IMG/VR virus record: IMGVR_UViG_3300032291_003679
Span: 94,022-158,021 of that record
Length of the DNA: 64,000 nucleotides
Source: a virus
Strand: one strand, 5' to 3'
In this document: in pieces, positions 9,050 to 16,687 of the stretch
Layout of the letters: each line of letters begins with the position of its first letter
How positions within the stretch are numbered: position 1 is the stretch's first letter
Made by a program: the position numbers and the translations under genes
Notes under the pieces: model-generated
The model's database searches: none
Told to the model about the DNA's origin: nothing
Seen by the model: only the letters and a program-made list of their open reading frames with translations

Positions 9050-11155
9050 TTAAACAGTCTGCCCAAAACCCCAAGCCGCCCTGGTTTCCCGCTCCGCGAA
9101 AGAGTCTTGTTGATGAGCGAAAAACTCCGTAAACATCTCTACAAGTCCGTCTCGGAAGAAAGAGAATCTCTTTTCCTCGTCCGCATACTCAAAAGATTTG
9201 AGCATTAGTGAATTTATTTCACTGAAGTGTGACTCGTTAATCTTTTTGATTCTTGCAACATGAGCATCAATCATTGCTCGAACATCTTTTGCGGGCAGTG
9301 CCTTTACTCTGAGGCCCTTCTCCGATGCTTCGTTCACTCGTGACTCAAACGAGTCATTGATAATTGAAGAAATAACCGGCCTGATGTCTTCATCAAATTG
9401 CTTGTTCCATGTGTCTATGGACAGAACCGATTCGATGTCAAGAGTTCCATGCATTAGTGCTTTTTTGGACTTTAGTCCGCTTGCTTTTTCAAGAACTACC
9501 CGCTGCTGGCGCTCCATGACTCTTTCTACTCCGCGTGAGAGAATGTTGGTCCAACGCTCAATCGATTGTTCATTTCTATCGACTGATTCTTTTTCTGAAT
9601 CATCAGACTTTGTCTCAATCTCAGATTCTGGGGATGAAGCGACCGTTGTTGGTGCTGGAGGCATTGCTGTCTGCGGTATCCCGCCGAAAGCCTCTGGTGG
9701 AACAGTTGTTTGCGCAAGCTGTCCTTCTGCTGCTGTCTCGGCAAGAGCACCAGCCATTGTGTTCGTATCGAGCGGCATGACTTCTCCGCCTGGAGGAATA
9801 GGTGCTGGGGCACCTGGAGGCATTCCTGGCATACCTGGGGGCATTCCTGGCATTCCTGGCATTCCTGGCATTCCTGGCATTCCTGGTGCTCCTGGAATCT
9901 GTGTTTGTCCCTCTTCCATCTTCTTTTTGGTATTGGCGATAGGAATGAGGTTTGGATTTTGCAGCAGAGAGTCAGCAAGGTCTGCTTCTACTTCTTTGCG
10001 TGAAGAACCCATTCTGTATTCGTTTGCGCTGATAAGACCAGACTGGAACTCTTGGAGAAGGTATTTGTCTCTCTCTTGCTTATAAAGCATAAGGATTGGC
10101 ACTTCGGACGTATCAAAATCTAAATAGAATTTTTCATCAAGTTCGTCAAGGCCACGAGCCAATGGCTCTAGGTGAGGAAGCATTGTCTCCATCCAGAAAA
10201 CACGAATTTCTTCAGCTGCGTTACTAAATGTTCTTCCTGCAGCATTTCCGATAACTGATTCCGGGACACCGAAGGATGAAAGAATTTCTTCTTTTGTTAT
10301 CTGTCGCATCTGAATATATGCAGCATCACGCGGGTTCGCGGAAGTATCAACAAAATCCACCCCATCGTCTGCTGCAATAACCGTCGTATGGCCTGCTTTT
10401 GCAAGATTTCCACGGAATCTGCTTCTTAGCTCTTCCTTGTCGTCCTCGTCAATTGCGCCCCTAACGACCAAAAGTCCACCAGGGCGGCCATCGTTTAGGA
10501 GGTAGTTGCGGTTATAAAGTTTGGCTAGGTTTTCAATTTCAATTGCTACGCCAGCTGCCTCTAGGGGTGTTAGAGACAGGTATGGGTCAAGTGGATGAGG
10601 TCTTCTTATCCAGCAAACATCTTCTGGCTTGAGAATTCTTTTTTCTCCATATGGCATCTGCACTTCATAGCCAGATACAAAAGTTTTAGGGTCGGGGATT
10701 GGGGCTGTTGATTGGGGCGGAAGAAGGTTGAGCGCGATGATGCGACCATCTCGCCCAAATATTTTCTCAATAAATGCGCCGCGAGTTCCAAGAAGCAACT
10801 GGGCAGAAAGCCTGTATCTGAATATAAAGGAGTTTTCTCCAACATTTGCTTTATTATTCAGAAGCTCCAGAAGGGTTGAGCGATTTGCTTCTCTACCTAC
10901 AACTATTTCGCCCTTATTTGAGTTGTTTTTTCTGAGAATTATTGGAAGTCGCGCTTGGTTGCCAGCGATTGCATCAATACACCTGTTAACCCAGGTGATT
11001 TTTGACATTCCTTCACGGTAGGCGCGCTCAATATCCCAAGAGTCACGGTATGCCTTCCCAGCAAGAGATGGGTTAATGGAGATAGGCGCTCCATACCCAA
11101 CGTCCTTTCTGGACTGGGAATTTATGTTTTTGTTTTGAGGTGCGTTCCAAGCCAT
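9050..11155 (-). CDS. Portal protein (HK97-like family), extended C-terminus
   Basis: A 701-residue protein. Residues about 25-410 read as a phage portal of the HK97/SPP1-like superfamily (for example RGAFIEKIFGRDGRI, then EEILSSFGVPESVIG, a typical portal segment, then AAEEIRVFWMETMLPHLE). The portal forms the dodecameric DNA channel at the head vertex. After the portal core comes a Pro/Gly/Met tract (about 422-455), a Ser/Glu-rich linker, and a helical, charged C-terminal domain (about 540-701) that I do not recognise; a MuF-like head-morphogenesis role is possible. Typical portals are 400-550 residues, so this is long. It is preceded by a small membrane protein (8-bp gap) and followed by the protease fusion, the usual portal-protease order. 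Confidence 0.88.
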   Translation of the reverse strand: MAWNAPQNKNINSQSRKDVGYGAPISINPSLAGKAYRDSWDIERAYREGMSKITWVNRCIDAIAGNQARLPIILRKNNSNKGEIVVGREANRSTLLELLNNKANVGENSFIFRYRLSAQLLLGTRGAFIEKIFGRDGRIIALNLLPPQSTAPIPDPKTFVSGYEVQMPYGEKRILKPEDVCWIRRPHPLDPYLSLTPLEAAGVAIEIENLAKLYNRNYLLNDGRPGGLLVVRGAIDEDDKEELRSRFRGNLAKAGHTTVIAADDGVDFVDTSANPRDAAYIQMRQITKEEILSSFGVPESVIGNAAGRTFSNAAEEIRVFWMETMLPHLEPLARGLDELDEKFYLDFDTSEVPILMLYKQERDKYLLQEFQSGLISANEYRMGSSRKEVEADLADSLLQNPNLIPIANTKKKMEEGQTQIPGAPGMPGMPGMPGMPGMPPGMPGMPPGAPAPIPPGGEVMPLDTNTMAGALAETAAEGQLAQTTVPPEAFGGIPQTAMPPAPTTVASSPESEIETKSDDSEKESVDRNEQSIERWTNILSRGVERVMERQQRVVLEKASGLKSKKALMHGTLDIESVLSIDTWNKQFDEDIRPVISSIINDSFESRVNEASEKGLRVKALPAKDVRAMIDAHVARIKKINESHFSEINSLMLKSFEYADEEKRFSFFRDGLVEMFTEFFAHQQDSFAERETRAAWGFGQTV
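9842..9886 (-). repeat. Tandem 9-bp repeat encoding Gly-Met-Pro in the portal
   Basis: Five perfect tandem copies of CATTCCTGG on the plus strand (minus-strand PGM triplets), flanked by diverged copies on both sides (roughly 9790-9900). The tract is in frame and encodes a collagen-like flexible linker. Copy number is likely to vary by slippage without breaking the frame. Confidence 0.9.
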
Positions 11156-11162
11156 GCGTTAT

Positions 11163-11429
11163 CTACTCAGAACCCAACAAGAAACCGAAAAGTCCACAAG
11201 AGACACCAGCGACCACCCAACCGGCAGGGAAAAATATCATTCCTGCTCCAATACTAGTAAATATTATAAAGCAAAGCATTAATACATTTGCGAAAGTTCT
11301 ACGATTAGCCCTAATTTGAAGCCATCTGCGGAAAACCCGAATTTTTAAAGTTAACCGAGCCGGAAGCGTCTTGATGGTCTTTTTAAATTTGCGGCGTCTG
11401 TTTTTTGTTTCTGCTTGCGCTGGGGGCAT
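11163..11429 (-). CDS. Small two-helix membrane protein, unknown function
   Basis: 88 residues. The first 45 are very basic (many Lys/Arg, for example KNRRRKFKKTIK). Two hydrophobic segments follow, about residues 48-67 (NVLMLCFIIFTSIGAGMIFF) and 70-86. It is the first gene of the minus-strand head block and is probably co-transcribed with the portal. The positive N-terminus predicts a cytoplasmic N-tail. I do not recognise a family; a holin-like or membrane-anchoring role cannot be told from sequence. Confidence 0.6.
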   Translation of the reverse strand: MPPAQAETKNRRRKFKKTIKTLPARLTLKIRVFRRWLQIRANRRTFANVLMLCFIIFTSIGAGMIFFPAGWVVAGVSCGLFGFLLGSE

Positions 11430-11482
11430 GTAAGATACAGTAGCGCATAAGTTGGCTCTCGCGCACTAAGAGCCTTATCGAT

Positions 11483-11491
11483 TGGTATTTA
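11483..11491 (+). promoter_or_regulatory. Candidate extended -10 promoter for the terminase gene
   Basis: TGgTATTTA (TG-n-hexamer) ends 6 nt before the ATG at 11498, which would place the transcript start at or near the start codon; no Shine-Dalgarno sequence is present. The site sits in the 68-bp gap between divergent genes (the minus gene starts at 11429). No good -35 is seen. Similar TG-n-TA elements precede other genes in the window. Confidence 0.35.
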
Positions 11492-11497
11492 TAGTTT

Positions 11498-12811
11498 ATG
11501 GCTGGAAAAGCTAACTGGGAAGAAGTCCTTGAATACCTCAGCCCCAAAATGCCTTCATTTTGTCCGGAGGAGCCATCTATAAACCAAAAAGTTTTCTTGA
11601 GAACCAATTCACTTGAGGGACTATTTGGTGGGGCTGCCGGTGGAGGCAAGTCCAGTGCTCTTTTGATGGCTGCACTGCAATACGTAGATGTCCCAGGGTA
11701 CTCTGCAATCCTTTTCCGTAGGACATTTGCGGACCTTTCGCTCCCTGGAGCTCTGATGGACCGCTTTAAGTCATGGATGAGCAACTACGACGATGTCCAC
11801 TGGAACAACAACACATTCGTTGCCACCTTCCCATCCGGTGCGCGTATTTCTTTCGGATACTTAAATAACGTTAATGACTATCTCCGCTACAAAGGTTCCG
11901 AATTTCAGTTCATAGGAATGGATGAGGTCACGGAAATCCGTGAATCTGACTACAGATACCTGTTCTCCCGTCTCCGCCGTCCTGCAAGCGGACCAATCGC
12001 CCAAGTCCCACTCAGAATGAGGGCTGCGTCAAACCCTGCCCCCAACTGGGTGCGTCAGCGCTTTATCGTGGAAGGCAAGGAGACTGGAAGGGTGTTTGTC
12101 CCATCTACGCTAAAAGACAACCCTGGAATTGACGCTGACTCATACCGACAGGCTCTGTCAGCCCTTGACCCAGTGGAAAGAAGAAGACTTGAAGAGGGCG
12201 ACTGGTGGTCAACCACCCTGGGCAGCCTGTTTGAGCGGGAATCTTTCATAATTATTGACGCCGACGAGATACCACTTATAACCAACTCAGCGAGAGTTGT
12301 CAGGTTCTGGGACCTTGCAGCCACCGAGCCTCACGCTGGCAACCCTGACCCTGACTGGACGGTTGGGACGCTCATGCTGTTTGACGGGGGGGTTTCCTAC
12401 ATTCTTGATGTTAGGAAGGCGCGCGTAAAAGGAGAAAAAGTAGAGCAATTAATCTCCGAGACCGCCGAAGATGACGGATACGGGGTTTCAATTAGAATGG
12501 AACAAGAACCCGGTTCTTCCGGAAAGGCCTTGGTTGACCAGTACGCCAGATACGTCGTTCCTGGGTATGACTTTGGCGCAATGAGGCCGACCGGAGACAA
12601 GGTGACAAGGGCTAGGCCGTTCGCCGCTGCTGCCGCCAACGGAAACGTTCGCCTGGTTCGTGCCCCTTGGCTCACTGACTGGCTGGACGAATTTTCTTCA
12701 TTTCCAGAAGCCGCGAACCACGACGACCAGGTTGACTCCGCTGTTGGAGCTTTTACTTTTTTGACTGGTTTGGGGTTGCCTCAACGCAAACGTGCTTCTA
12801 TAATTTTCTAA
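11498..12811 (+). CDS. terL: Terminase large subunit
   Basis: 437 residues, the DNA-packaging motor: N-terminal ATPase plus C-terminal RNase H-like nuclease. Visible motifs are Walker A GGAAGGGKSS (about 45-54), Walker B FIGMDEV (about 138-144) with the catalytic Glu, the SNPAPNW coupling-type segment, the first nuclease Asp in VRFWDLAATEP (about 272), and the C-terminal nuclease acid in NHDDQVDSAVGAF (about 406-418). Length is normal for the family. It is transcribed away from the portal and protease, so terL and portal are divergent rather than in the usual single operon. No small terminase is recognisable nearby. The start has no ribosome-binding site and may be leaderless. Confidence 0.95.
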   Translation: MAGKANWEEVLEYLSPKMPSFCPEEPSINQKVFLRTNSLEGLFGGAAGGGKSSALLMAALQYVDVPGYSAILFRRTFADLSLPGALMDRFKSWMSNYDDVHWNNNTFVATFPSGARISFGYLNNVNDYLRYKGSEFQFIGMDEVTEIRESDYRYLFSRLRRPASGPIAQVPLRMRAASNPAPNWVRQRFIVEGKETGRVFVPSTLKDNPGIDADSYRQALSALDPVERRRLEEGDWWSTTLGSLFERESFIIIDADEIPLITNSARVVRFWDLAATEPHAGNPDPDWTVGTLMLFDGGVSYILDVRKARVKGEKVEQLISETAEDDGYGVSIRMEQEPGSSGKALVDQYARYVVPGYDFGAMRPTGDKVTRARPFAAAAANGNVRLVRAPWLTDWLDEFSSFPEAANHDDQVDSAVGAFTFLTGLGLPQRKRASIIF

Positions 12812-12848
12812 ACCATCACCAAACTAGACTTACAAAGAGGTACTACTA

Positions 12849-13343
12849 ATGAGCTTGGGTAGAATCCAAGAACTCCGTTCCGCCATCATGGAACTAGACA
12901 AAGATATTTCTTCTTTCCTAAAGGAAGCGCCAAGTGCAGAAGAAGCCGGTACAGCTCTCGCTGAGCTGAACTTTTTAAAGCGAGACATTTCTCTCGTTTA
13001 CGACATATTCGCTGGAGCTCTTTCAGAAATTATGGGACCAGTAGAATCGTTGCATCTTTCAGATGGAACAACTATTGAAAAGAAGTCTTCCTATGACCGA
13101 AAAGGCTGGAAGCATGCAGACCTCGGTTCTGCGGTCGCAGAACGCCTCGTAAAGATGTCTATCGACATGGACACGGGGGAAGTAACCAAGTCTCCGAAAG
13201 AAATAGCACAAGAGATGCTTTCATATTGTGCTCCTTCTTATTGGAGAATCAAAGAACTTAACAAAATTGGCTTGAATGCAGATAACTTCAGTGAAGTTGG
13301 AGAACTCAAGACCAGCATCATCGTCCGTAAACCAAAGTCATAA
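12849..13343 (+). CDS. Hypothetical protein ahead of the recombination genes
   Basis: 164 residues, with a Shine-Dalgarno sequence (AGAGGT) 8 nt before the ATG. Mostly helical and acidic in the first 60 residues (LRSAIMELDKDISSFL), then a more mixed C-terminal half with SSYDRKGWKHADLG and KEIAQEMLSYCAPSYWRIK. I do not recognise a family. Position immediately before a Rad52-like gene and in the same operon (14-bp gap) suggests a role in replication or recombination; this is context only. Confidence 0.7.
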   Translation: MSLGRIQELRSAIMELDKDISSFLKEAPSAEEAGTALAELNFLKRDISLVYDIFAGALSEIMGPVESLHLSDGTTIEKKSSYDRKGWKHADLGSAVAERLVKMSIDMDTGEVTKSPKEIAQEMLSYCAPSYWRIKELNKIGLNADNFSEVGELKTSIIVRKPKS

Positions 13344-13357
13344 ATCGAGGAGAGAAC

Positions 13358-14038
13358 ATGACACAGAACAGCCAAGACATTGCCCGCCAGCTCGCAGAGC
13401 CATTTCCAGAAGAAATGGAAAAGACTCTCGTCAAGAGTGGCGTTTCTCTTATTTACCTTCCAATTAGCGAAGTGATTAATCGACTTAACAAAGTTCTCGG
13501 TGTAGAGAACTGGTCTTTTGAAATCATCTCAGTACGTCGTGACGAGGTGGACGTTGACGAAATAATCGCGCACGTTTCACTGTCTGCTGAAATCGATGGC
13601 AAATCTATTGTTAAGCATGGATTTGGTGGCCAGACAGTCAAGCGCCAAAGAAAAGACAACAAGCCTGTCGACCTTGGCAACGACTTCAAGGGAGCAGTAT
13701 CTGACGCCCTCAAGAAAGCCGCTCAACAGTTAGGCATCGGTCTATATCTTGCTCGGTCTGCAGACGCGATGGATGCCGAGGACGCAATTCATTCTGCTCC
13801 ACAGCAACCCGAGCAACCATCGGAGATTGACGAAAGATGGAACAACTTTGTATCTGTTACAAAAACACTCACACAAGAGCAAAAAGACTCTTTGAACGAT
13901 TTTTGGGCAAAGCATTCTGGCGGCAAACCAAAGCCAACACGTGCCACAGCAACAGAAGATGACATTGATGTCCTTGTTGTTGAAGCAATGCGACTTTCGT
14001 TCGGTGCAACTCTTGTAGAGCCAACAGATGGCAAGTGA
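13358..14038 (+). CDS. Rad52/Rad22-like single-strand annealing protein
   Basis: 226 residues; strong ribosome-binding site (GAGGAGAG) before the ATG. The N-terminal 135 residues resemble the Rad52/Rad22 double-strand-break repair fold used by phage annealases: YLPISEVINRLNKVLGVENWSFEI, a beta-rich middle (IIAHVSLSAEIDGKSI), then LGNDFKGAVSDALKKAAQQLG, the conserved helix of the family. The C-terminal 80 residues look like a flexible partner-binding tail. It would anneal complementary single strands during replication or repair. The next gene, a RecB/Cas4-like nuclease, overlaps it by 11 bp; exonuclease plus annealase is the Red-like arrangement. Confidence 0.85.
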   Translation: MTQNSQDIARQLAEPFPEEMEKTLVKSGVSLIYLPISEVINRLNKVLGVENWSFEIISVRRDEVDVDEIIAHVSLSAEIDGKSIVKHGFGGQTVKRQRKDNKPVDLGNDFKGAVSDALKKAAQQLGIGLYLARSADAMDAEDAIHSAPQQPEQPSEIDERWNNFVSVTKTLTQEQKDSLNDFWAKHSGGKPKPTRATATEDDIDVLVVEAMRLSFGATLVEPTDGK

Positions 14039-14810
14039 TGAGCCAGTGGTTCTTGTAGCCCCAGATAGGCTTTCGCCGTCTTCCATATCAACGTTTCAGC
14101 AATGTCCACTGAAGTTTAAATTCAGCAAAATTGACGGACTTCGTGATGCCCCAACAGAAGCAACAATGCTGGGAAATTTCGTTCATGAGATTCTAGAAGT
14201 AATGTATGCACTTCCTGCTGAACAGCGGACGCAGGACACGGCCCGCGCTTTGGCTCGTGACTTGTGGTCTTCTAAGTGGGAGGAACAGGTCACAACGCTG
14301 ATTCACACAGAGAAAGAATTAAAACTCTTCAGATGGACGGCATGGTGGTGTGTAGAGAATCTATGGAACCTTGAGGAACCCAAAGAAGTCGAACCTTATT
14401 CGATAGAAGAGCATGTAGAGGGAGAGATTTCTGGGATTAAGCTTCACGGCTTCATAGACAGATTGCACTTCTCTGACGGAGTAGCAAAGGTGTCTGACTA
14501 CAAGACAGGCAAGACACCTAAAAAGAACTACATCGATGACAAGTTCTTTCAGTTAATTATCTACACTCAGCTTTTAGAGAGCGCCGGGATTAATGCGGAC
14601 AAAATTGAAGTCGAGCTTCTTTACCTGAAAGACGGAGTCAGGTTCGCAAAAGAAATTACAAAAGAAGATGTGGCCAAGGTCGCATCCGTGATTGCTGAAG
14701 TAAGAGAAGGCATAGAGAAGAGATGCGAGGAAGGGTATTTTGAGCCGAACAAGTCAATCTTATGCAACTGGTGCGGATTCAAGTCAATTTGTCCAGCATG
14801 GCAAAAGTAA
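14028..14810 (+). CDS. Cas4/RecB-like PD-(D/E)XK exonuclease with Fe-S cysteines
   Basis: 260 residues. N-terminal SISTFQQCPLKF (Cys26) and C-terminal CNWCGFKSICPAW (Cys246, 249, 255) provide the four-cysteine iron-sulfur site of Cas4/AddB-type nucleases. The catalytic core shows GNFVHEILEVMY, then GFIDRLHF with the first Asp and VSDYKTGK with the Asp-Lys pair, and QLIIYTQLL. It likely resects DNA ends to feed the preceding Rad52-like annealase. It overlaps that gene by 11 bp, implying translational coupling. There is no Cas1/Cas2 nearby, so a CRISPR role is not supported. Confidence 0.88.
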   Translation: MASDEPVVLVAPDRLSPSSISTFQQCPLKFKFSKIDGLRDAPTEATMLGNFVHEILEVMYALPAEQRTQDTARALARDLWSSKWEEQVTTLIHTEKELKLFRWTAWWCVENLWNLEEPKEVEPYSIEEHVEGEISGIKLHGFIDRLHFSDGVAKVSDYKTGKTPKKNYIDDKFFQLIIYTQLLESAGINADKIEVELLYLKDGVRFAKEITKEDVAKVASVIAEVREGIEKRCEEGYFEPNKSILCNWCGFKSICPAWQK

Positions 14811-14820
14811 GGGTTCATCT

Positions 14821-15336
14821 GTGAGCCCTAAATGGAATGATGACATCTTCGCACGTACAGTTGCAGAAGAGGTAAAGAATAAAGTTACCCCTATTGAAAG
14901 AGATGAGCTACGTCGCCCAGAGAACTGGGACAGATGGAAGCGCGCTCTTGTTGCTTTGTCGGATAATCTGCAAAACCAGATTGAGCTAATTGAAGAAGAC
15001 AACGAGTCGGACCAAAGACGCTATTCTTCGCTTGGGTCAAAAGGCAATAAGTTGACAACTGAAACTCGTCGCTACTATGACGAGAAAGCAACCAAGATTA
15101 AAAGATTCAAATATCACGTAGACAGAAGACTTGATGAGGTCTGCGTAATGATTGAAACTGGAGAGGCCACACAGAGTGACGGATGGAAAGAGGTCGACTT
15201 TTACCGTAGAGCGATAATTGCGCACCGCAACATGCTCCGAGACTTTGACCTAGAGGATACAGCGATTGACCGCTCCCTCTGGGATTGCCTTGACGGTAAA
15301 TGGACCTTTGATTCTATTAACAACGACAACTTGTGA
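14821..15336 (+). CDS. Hypothetical helical protein
   Basis: 171 residues if started at GTG 14821, chosen because a longer frame from 14740 would overlap the upstream nuclease by 71 bp, whereas GTG 14821 lies 11 bp after its stop with TAAGGG in front. Charged and helical throughout, with DRWKRALVALSDNLQNQIEL and YRRAIIAHRNMLRDFDLEDT. No family recognised. Operon position suggests a part in DNA metabolism. Confidence 0.65.
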   Translation: MSPKWNDDIFARTVAEEVKNKVTPIERDELRRPENWDRWKRALVALSDNLQNQIELIEEDNESDQRRYSSLGSKGNKLTTETRRYYDEKATKIKRFKYHVDRRLDEVCVMIETGEATQSDGWKEVDFYRRAIIAHRNMLRDFDLEDTAIDRSLWDCLDGKWTFDSINNDNL

Positions 15337-15353
15337 TGTAGTCTTGCGCTTAG

Positions 15354-15707
15354 ATGGAGCGTAAAAAACCAATTAAGCGGACACCAATTAAGCGTAGTTC
15401 AGCGCCAATAGCGAAGCGCAGCAAAAAAACCGAGAAAGCTTATGTTGAGCGTCGTAAAATAGTTGCTGAGATGCTCGCCGAGTTCCCGCTTTGTTTTGCT
15501 TGTCCAATATTTGCAAAACACGACGGCTTGTCAACGTTTATTCATAAGAACAGTGTTGACATTCATGAACTAATAAGAAGGTCACAGGGTGGCTCTATTT
15601 TGGACAGAGATAATCTTGTTTCAGTCTGTAGACAATGCCATACGCGAATAGGAAATGAGCCATCTTTGGCTTTTTCACTAGGACTCGCAAAACATTCTTG
15701 GGATTGA
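15354..15707 (+). CDS. HNH-type nuclease-like protein
   Basis: 117 residues. A basic N-terminus (KKPIKRTPIKRSSAPIAKR) precedes a compact HNH/zinc-finger region: CFACPIF at about 43-49, then VDIHELIRRSQGG (the His of the betabeta-alpha-metal site), LDRDNLVSVCRQCHTRIG with Asn, CxxC and the final His. Small stand-alone HNH proteins near terminase are common in phages and can assist packaging cleavage, but homing or DNA-processing roles are equally possible. No clear Shine-Dalgarno site. Confidence 0.78.
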   Translation: MERKKPIKRTPIKRSSAPIAKRSKKTEKAYVERRKIVAEMLAEFPLCFACPIFAKHDGLSTFIHKNSVDIHELIRRSQGGSILDRDNLVSVCRQCHTRIGNEPSLAFSLGLAKHSWD

Positions 15708-15757
15708 GTGTATTATTTAATCATTCCTAGATATCGCTACCTGGGGACAGTATAGGT

Positions 15758-15801
15758 ACAAGGGCGGGCAGGCGCATAATTTGACGACTGCCCGCCTTTG
15801 T
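15758..15801 (+). terminator. Strong hairpin, probable terminator
   Basis: Inverted repeat of 14 bp with a single mismatched position: ACAAGGGCGGGCAG (15758-15771) and CTGCCCGCCTTTGT (15788-15801), with a 16-nt loop. It lies in the gap after the HNH gene. There is only a short T stretch after the stem, so efficiency is uncertain. The candidate promoter of the next gene begins directly after the hairpin. Confidence 0.7.
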
Positions 15802-15804
15802 ATT

Positions 15805-15813
15805 TGCTATAGT
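15805..15813 (+). promoter_or_regulatory. Candidate extended -10 promoter for the RuvC-like gene
   Basis: TGcTATAGT ends 8 nt before the GTG at 15822; no ribosome-binding site precedes that GTG, so the transcript may be leaderless or nearly so. It sits directly behind the 15758-15801 hairpin, consistent with a new transcription unit starting here. Confidence 0.45.
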
Positions 15814-15821
15814 CACTGCTT

Positions 15822-16349
15822 GTGAATATTCTTGGGTTAGACCTATCTTTGACGTCTACCGGGTATTCATTTCATGGGAATACTGGAATATTTTCAACGA
15901 AAGCCAAAGGACCAGAGAGGCTTTCTACGATAAACAAACTCGTATTGCAGTTTTGTCTTGACAACGGTGTTGAGTGCGTTGTCATTGAGGGCTACTCATT
16001 TGCTTCACGAAACTCACAGGCCCACAGCATTGGTGAACTTGGAGGATGTATACGCATGACCTTGTGGGAGTGCAATATTCCGTACATCGAGGTCCCACCA
16101 AGATGTAGGGCAAAATTTGCTACAGGCAAGGGGAATGCTGGCAAAACAGAGGTCATATCGTCCATCTCATCAAAGACTGGCCTTGTGTTCTCTGGTGCTG
16201 GAGCAGATGATGAATGTGATGCGTGGGTTCTTGAGCAGATGGGCCTTACTTATCTTGGAGAGTCGACACAATCTTGGACAAAAGAGCAACTTGAGGCTTT
16301 AACGAAAGTAGACTGGTCGCAAATAGACACAATGAGGGGAACCGCTTAA
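15822..16349 (+). CDS. RuvC-like Holliday junction resolvase
   Basis: 175 residues, GTG start. RNase H-fold signature: ILGLDLSLTSTGYS with the first catalytic Asp near residue 7, VVIEGYSFASRN with the second acid, and GAGADDECDAWVLEQMGL with the last acids. Matches the RuvC/phage crossover-junction nuclease family in size and motif order. It would resolve branched DNA before or during packaging. First gene after a terminator-like hairpin; the next gene begins immediately after its stop. Confidence 0.88.
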   Translation: MNILGLDLSLTSTGYSFHGNTGIFSTKAKGPERLSTINKLVLQFCLDNGVECVVIEGYSFASRNSQAHSIGELGGCIRMTLWECNIPYIEVPPRCRAKFATGKGNAGKTEVISSISSKTGLVFSGAGADDECDAWVLEQMGLTYLGESTQSWTKEQLEALTKVDWSQIDTMRGTA

Positions 16350-16685
16350 ATGAGAACCACACCGATTAGCCAGGTAGATATTGAGCAAGAATTACTACGC
16401 TTGATGGATACCTTAGAAAATGAAACAGAGCAATTTGAGTCACTATCTATGGATATGGCAAAAAAAGAAGCTGTCTATAAAGCAAACTGGGCTCGTGAAT
16501 ACTTATCAGCTAAGGGCTCTATTAAAGAGCGTGAAGCTTGGGCTGACTACAAACTTGACCAAGAATTGTTTGAGTACAAGTGTGCTGAAGCTCTTGTAAA
16601 GGCAAAAAGAGAAAAACTTCTTTCTGTTCGCTCATCGATGGACGCAATAAGAACACTAAACGCAAACGTAAGAACGCAGGTATAG
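16350..16685 (+). CDS. Hypothetical coiled-coil protein
   Basis: 111 residues starting directly after the resolvase stop. Almost entirely helical with heptad-like Leu/Ala spacing (QELLRLMDTLENETEQFESL, AEALVKAKREKLLSVRSSM). No recognisable family. Its tight position between resolvase and ParB-like genes suggests an accessory DNA-metabolism role only by context. Confidence 0.65.
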   Translation: MRTTPISQVDIEQELLRLMDTLENETEQFESLSMDMAKKEAVYKANWAREYLSAKGSIKEREAWADYKLDQELFEYKCAEALVKAKREKLLSVRSSMDAIRTLNANVRTQV

Positions 16686-16687
16686 AG

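Noticed and set aside
9357-10085. Plus-strand 242-codon frame with Gly-Ile-Pro repeats
   Set aside because: It is the antisense of the portal's Pro-Gly-Met tract; the portal frame has family motifs and operon context.
14028-14810. Cas4-like nuclease as a sign of a CRISPR system
   Set aside because: No cas1, cas2, effector or repeat array; the annealase overlap makes phage recombination the better explanation.
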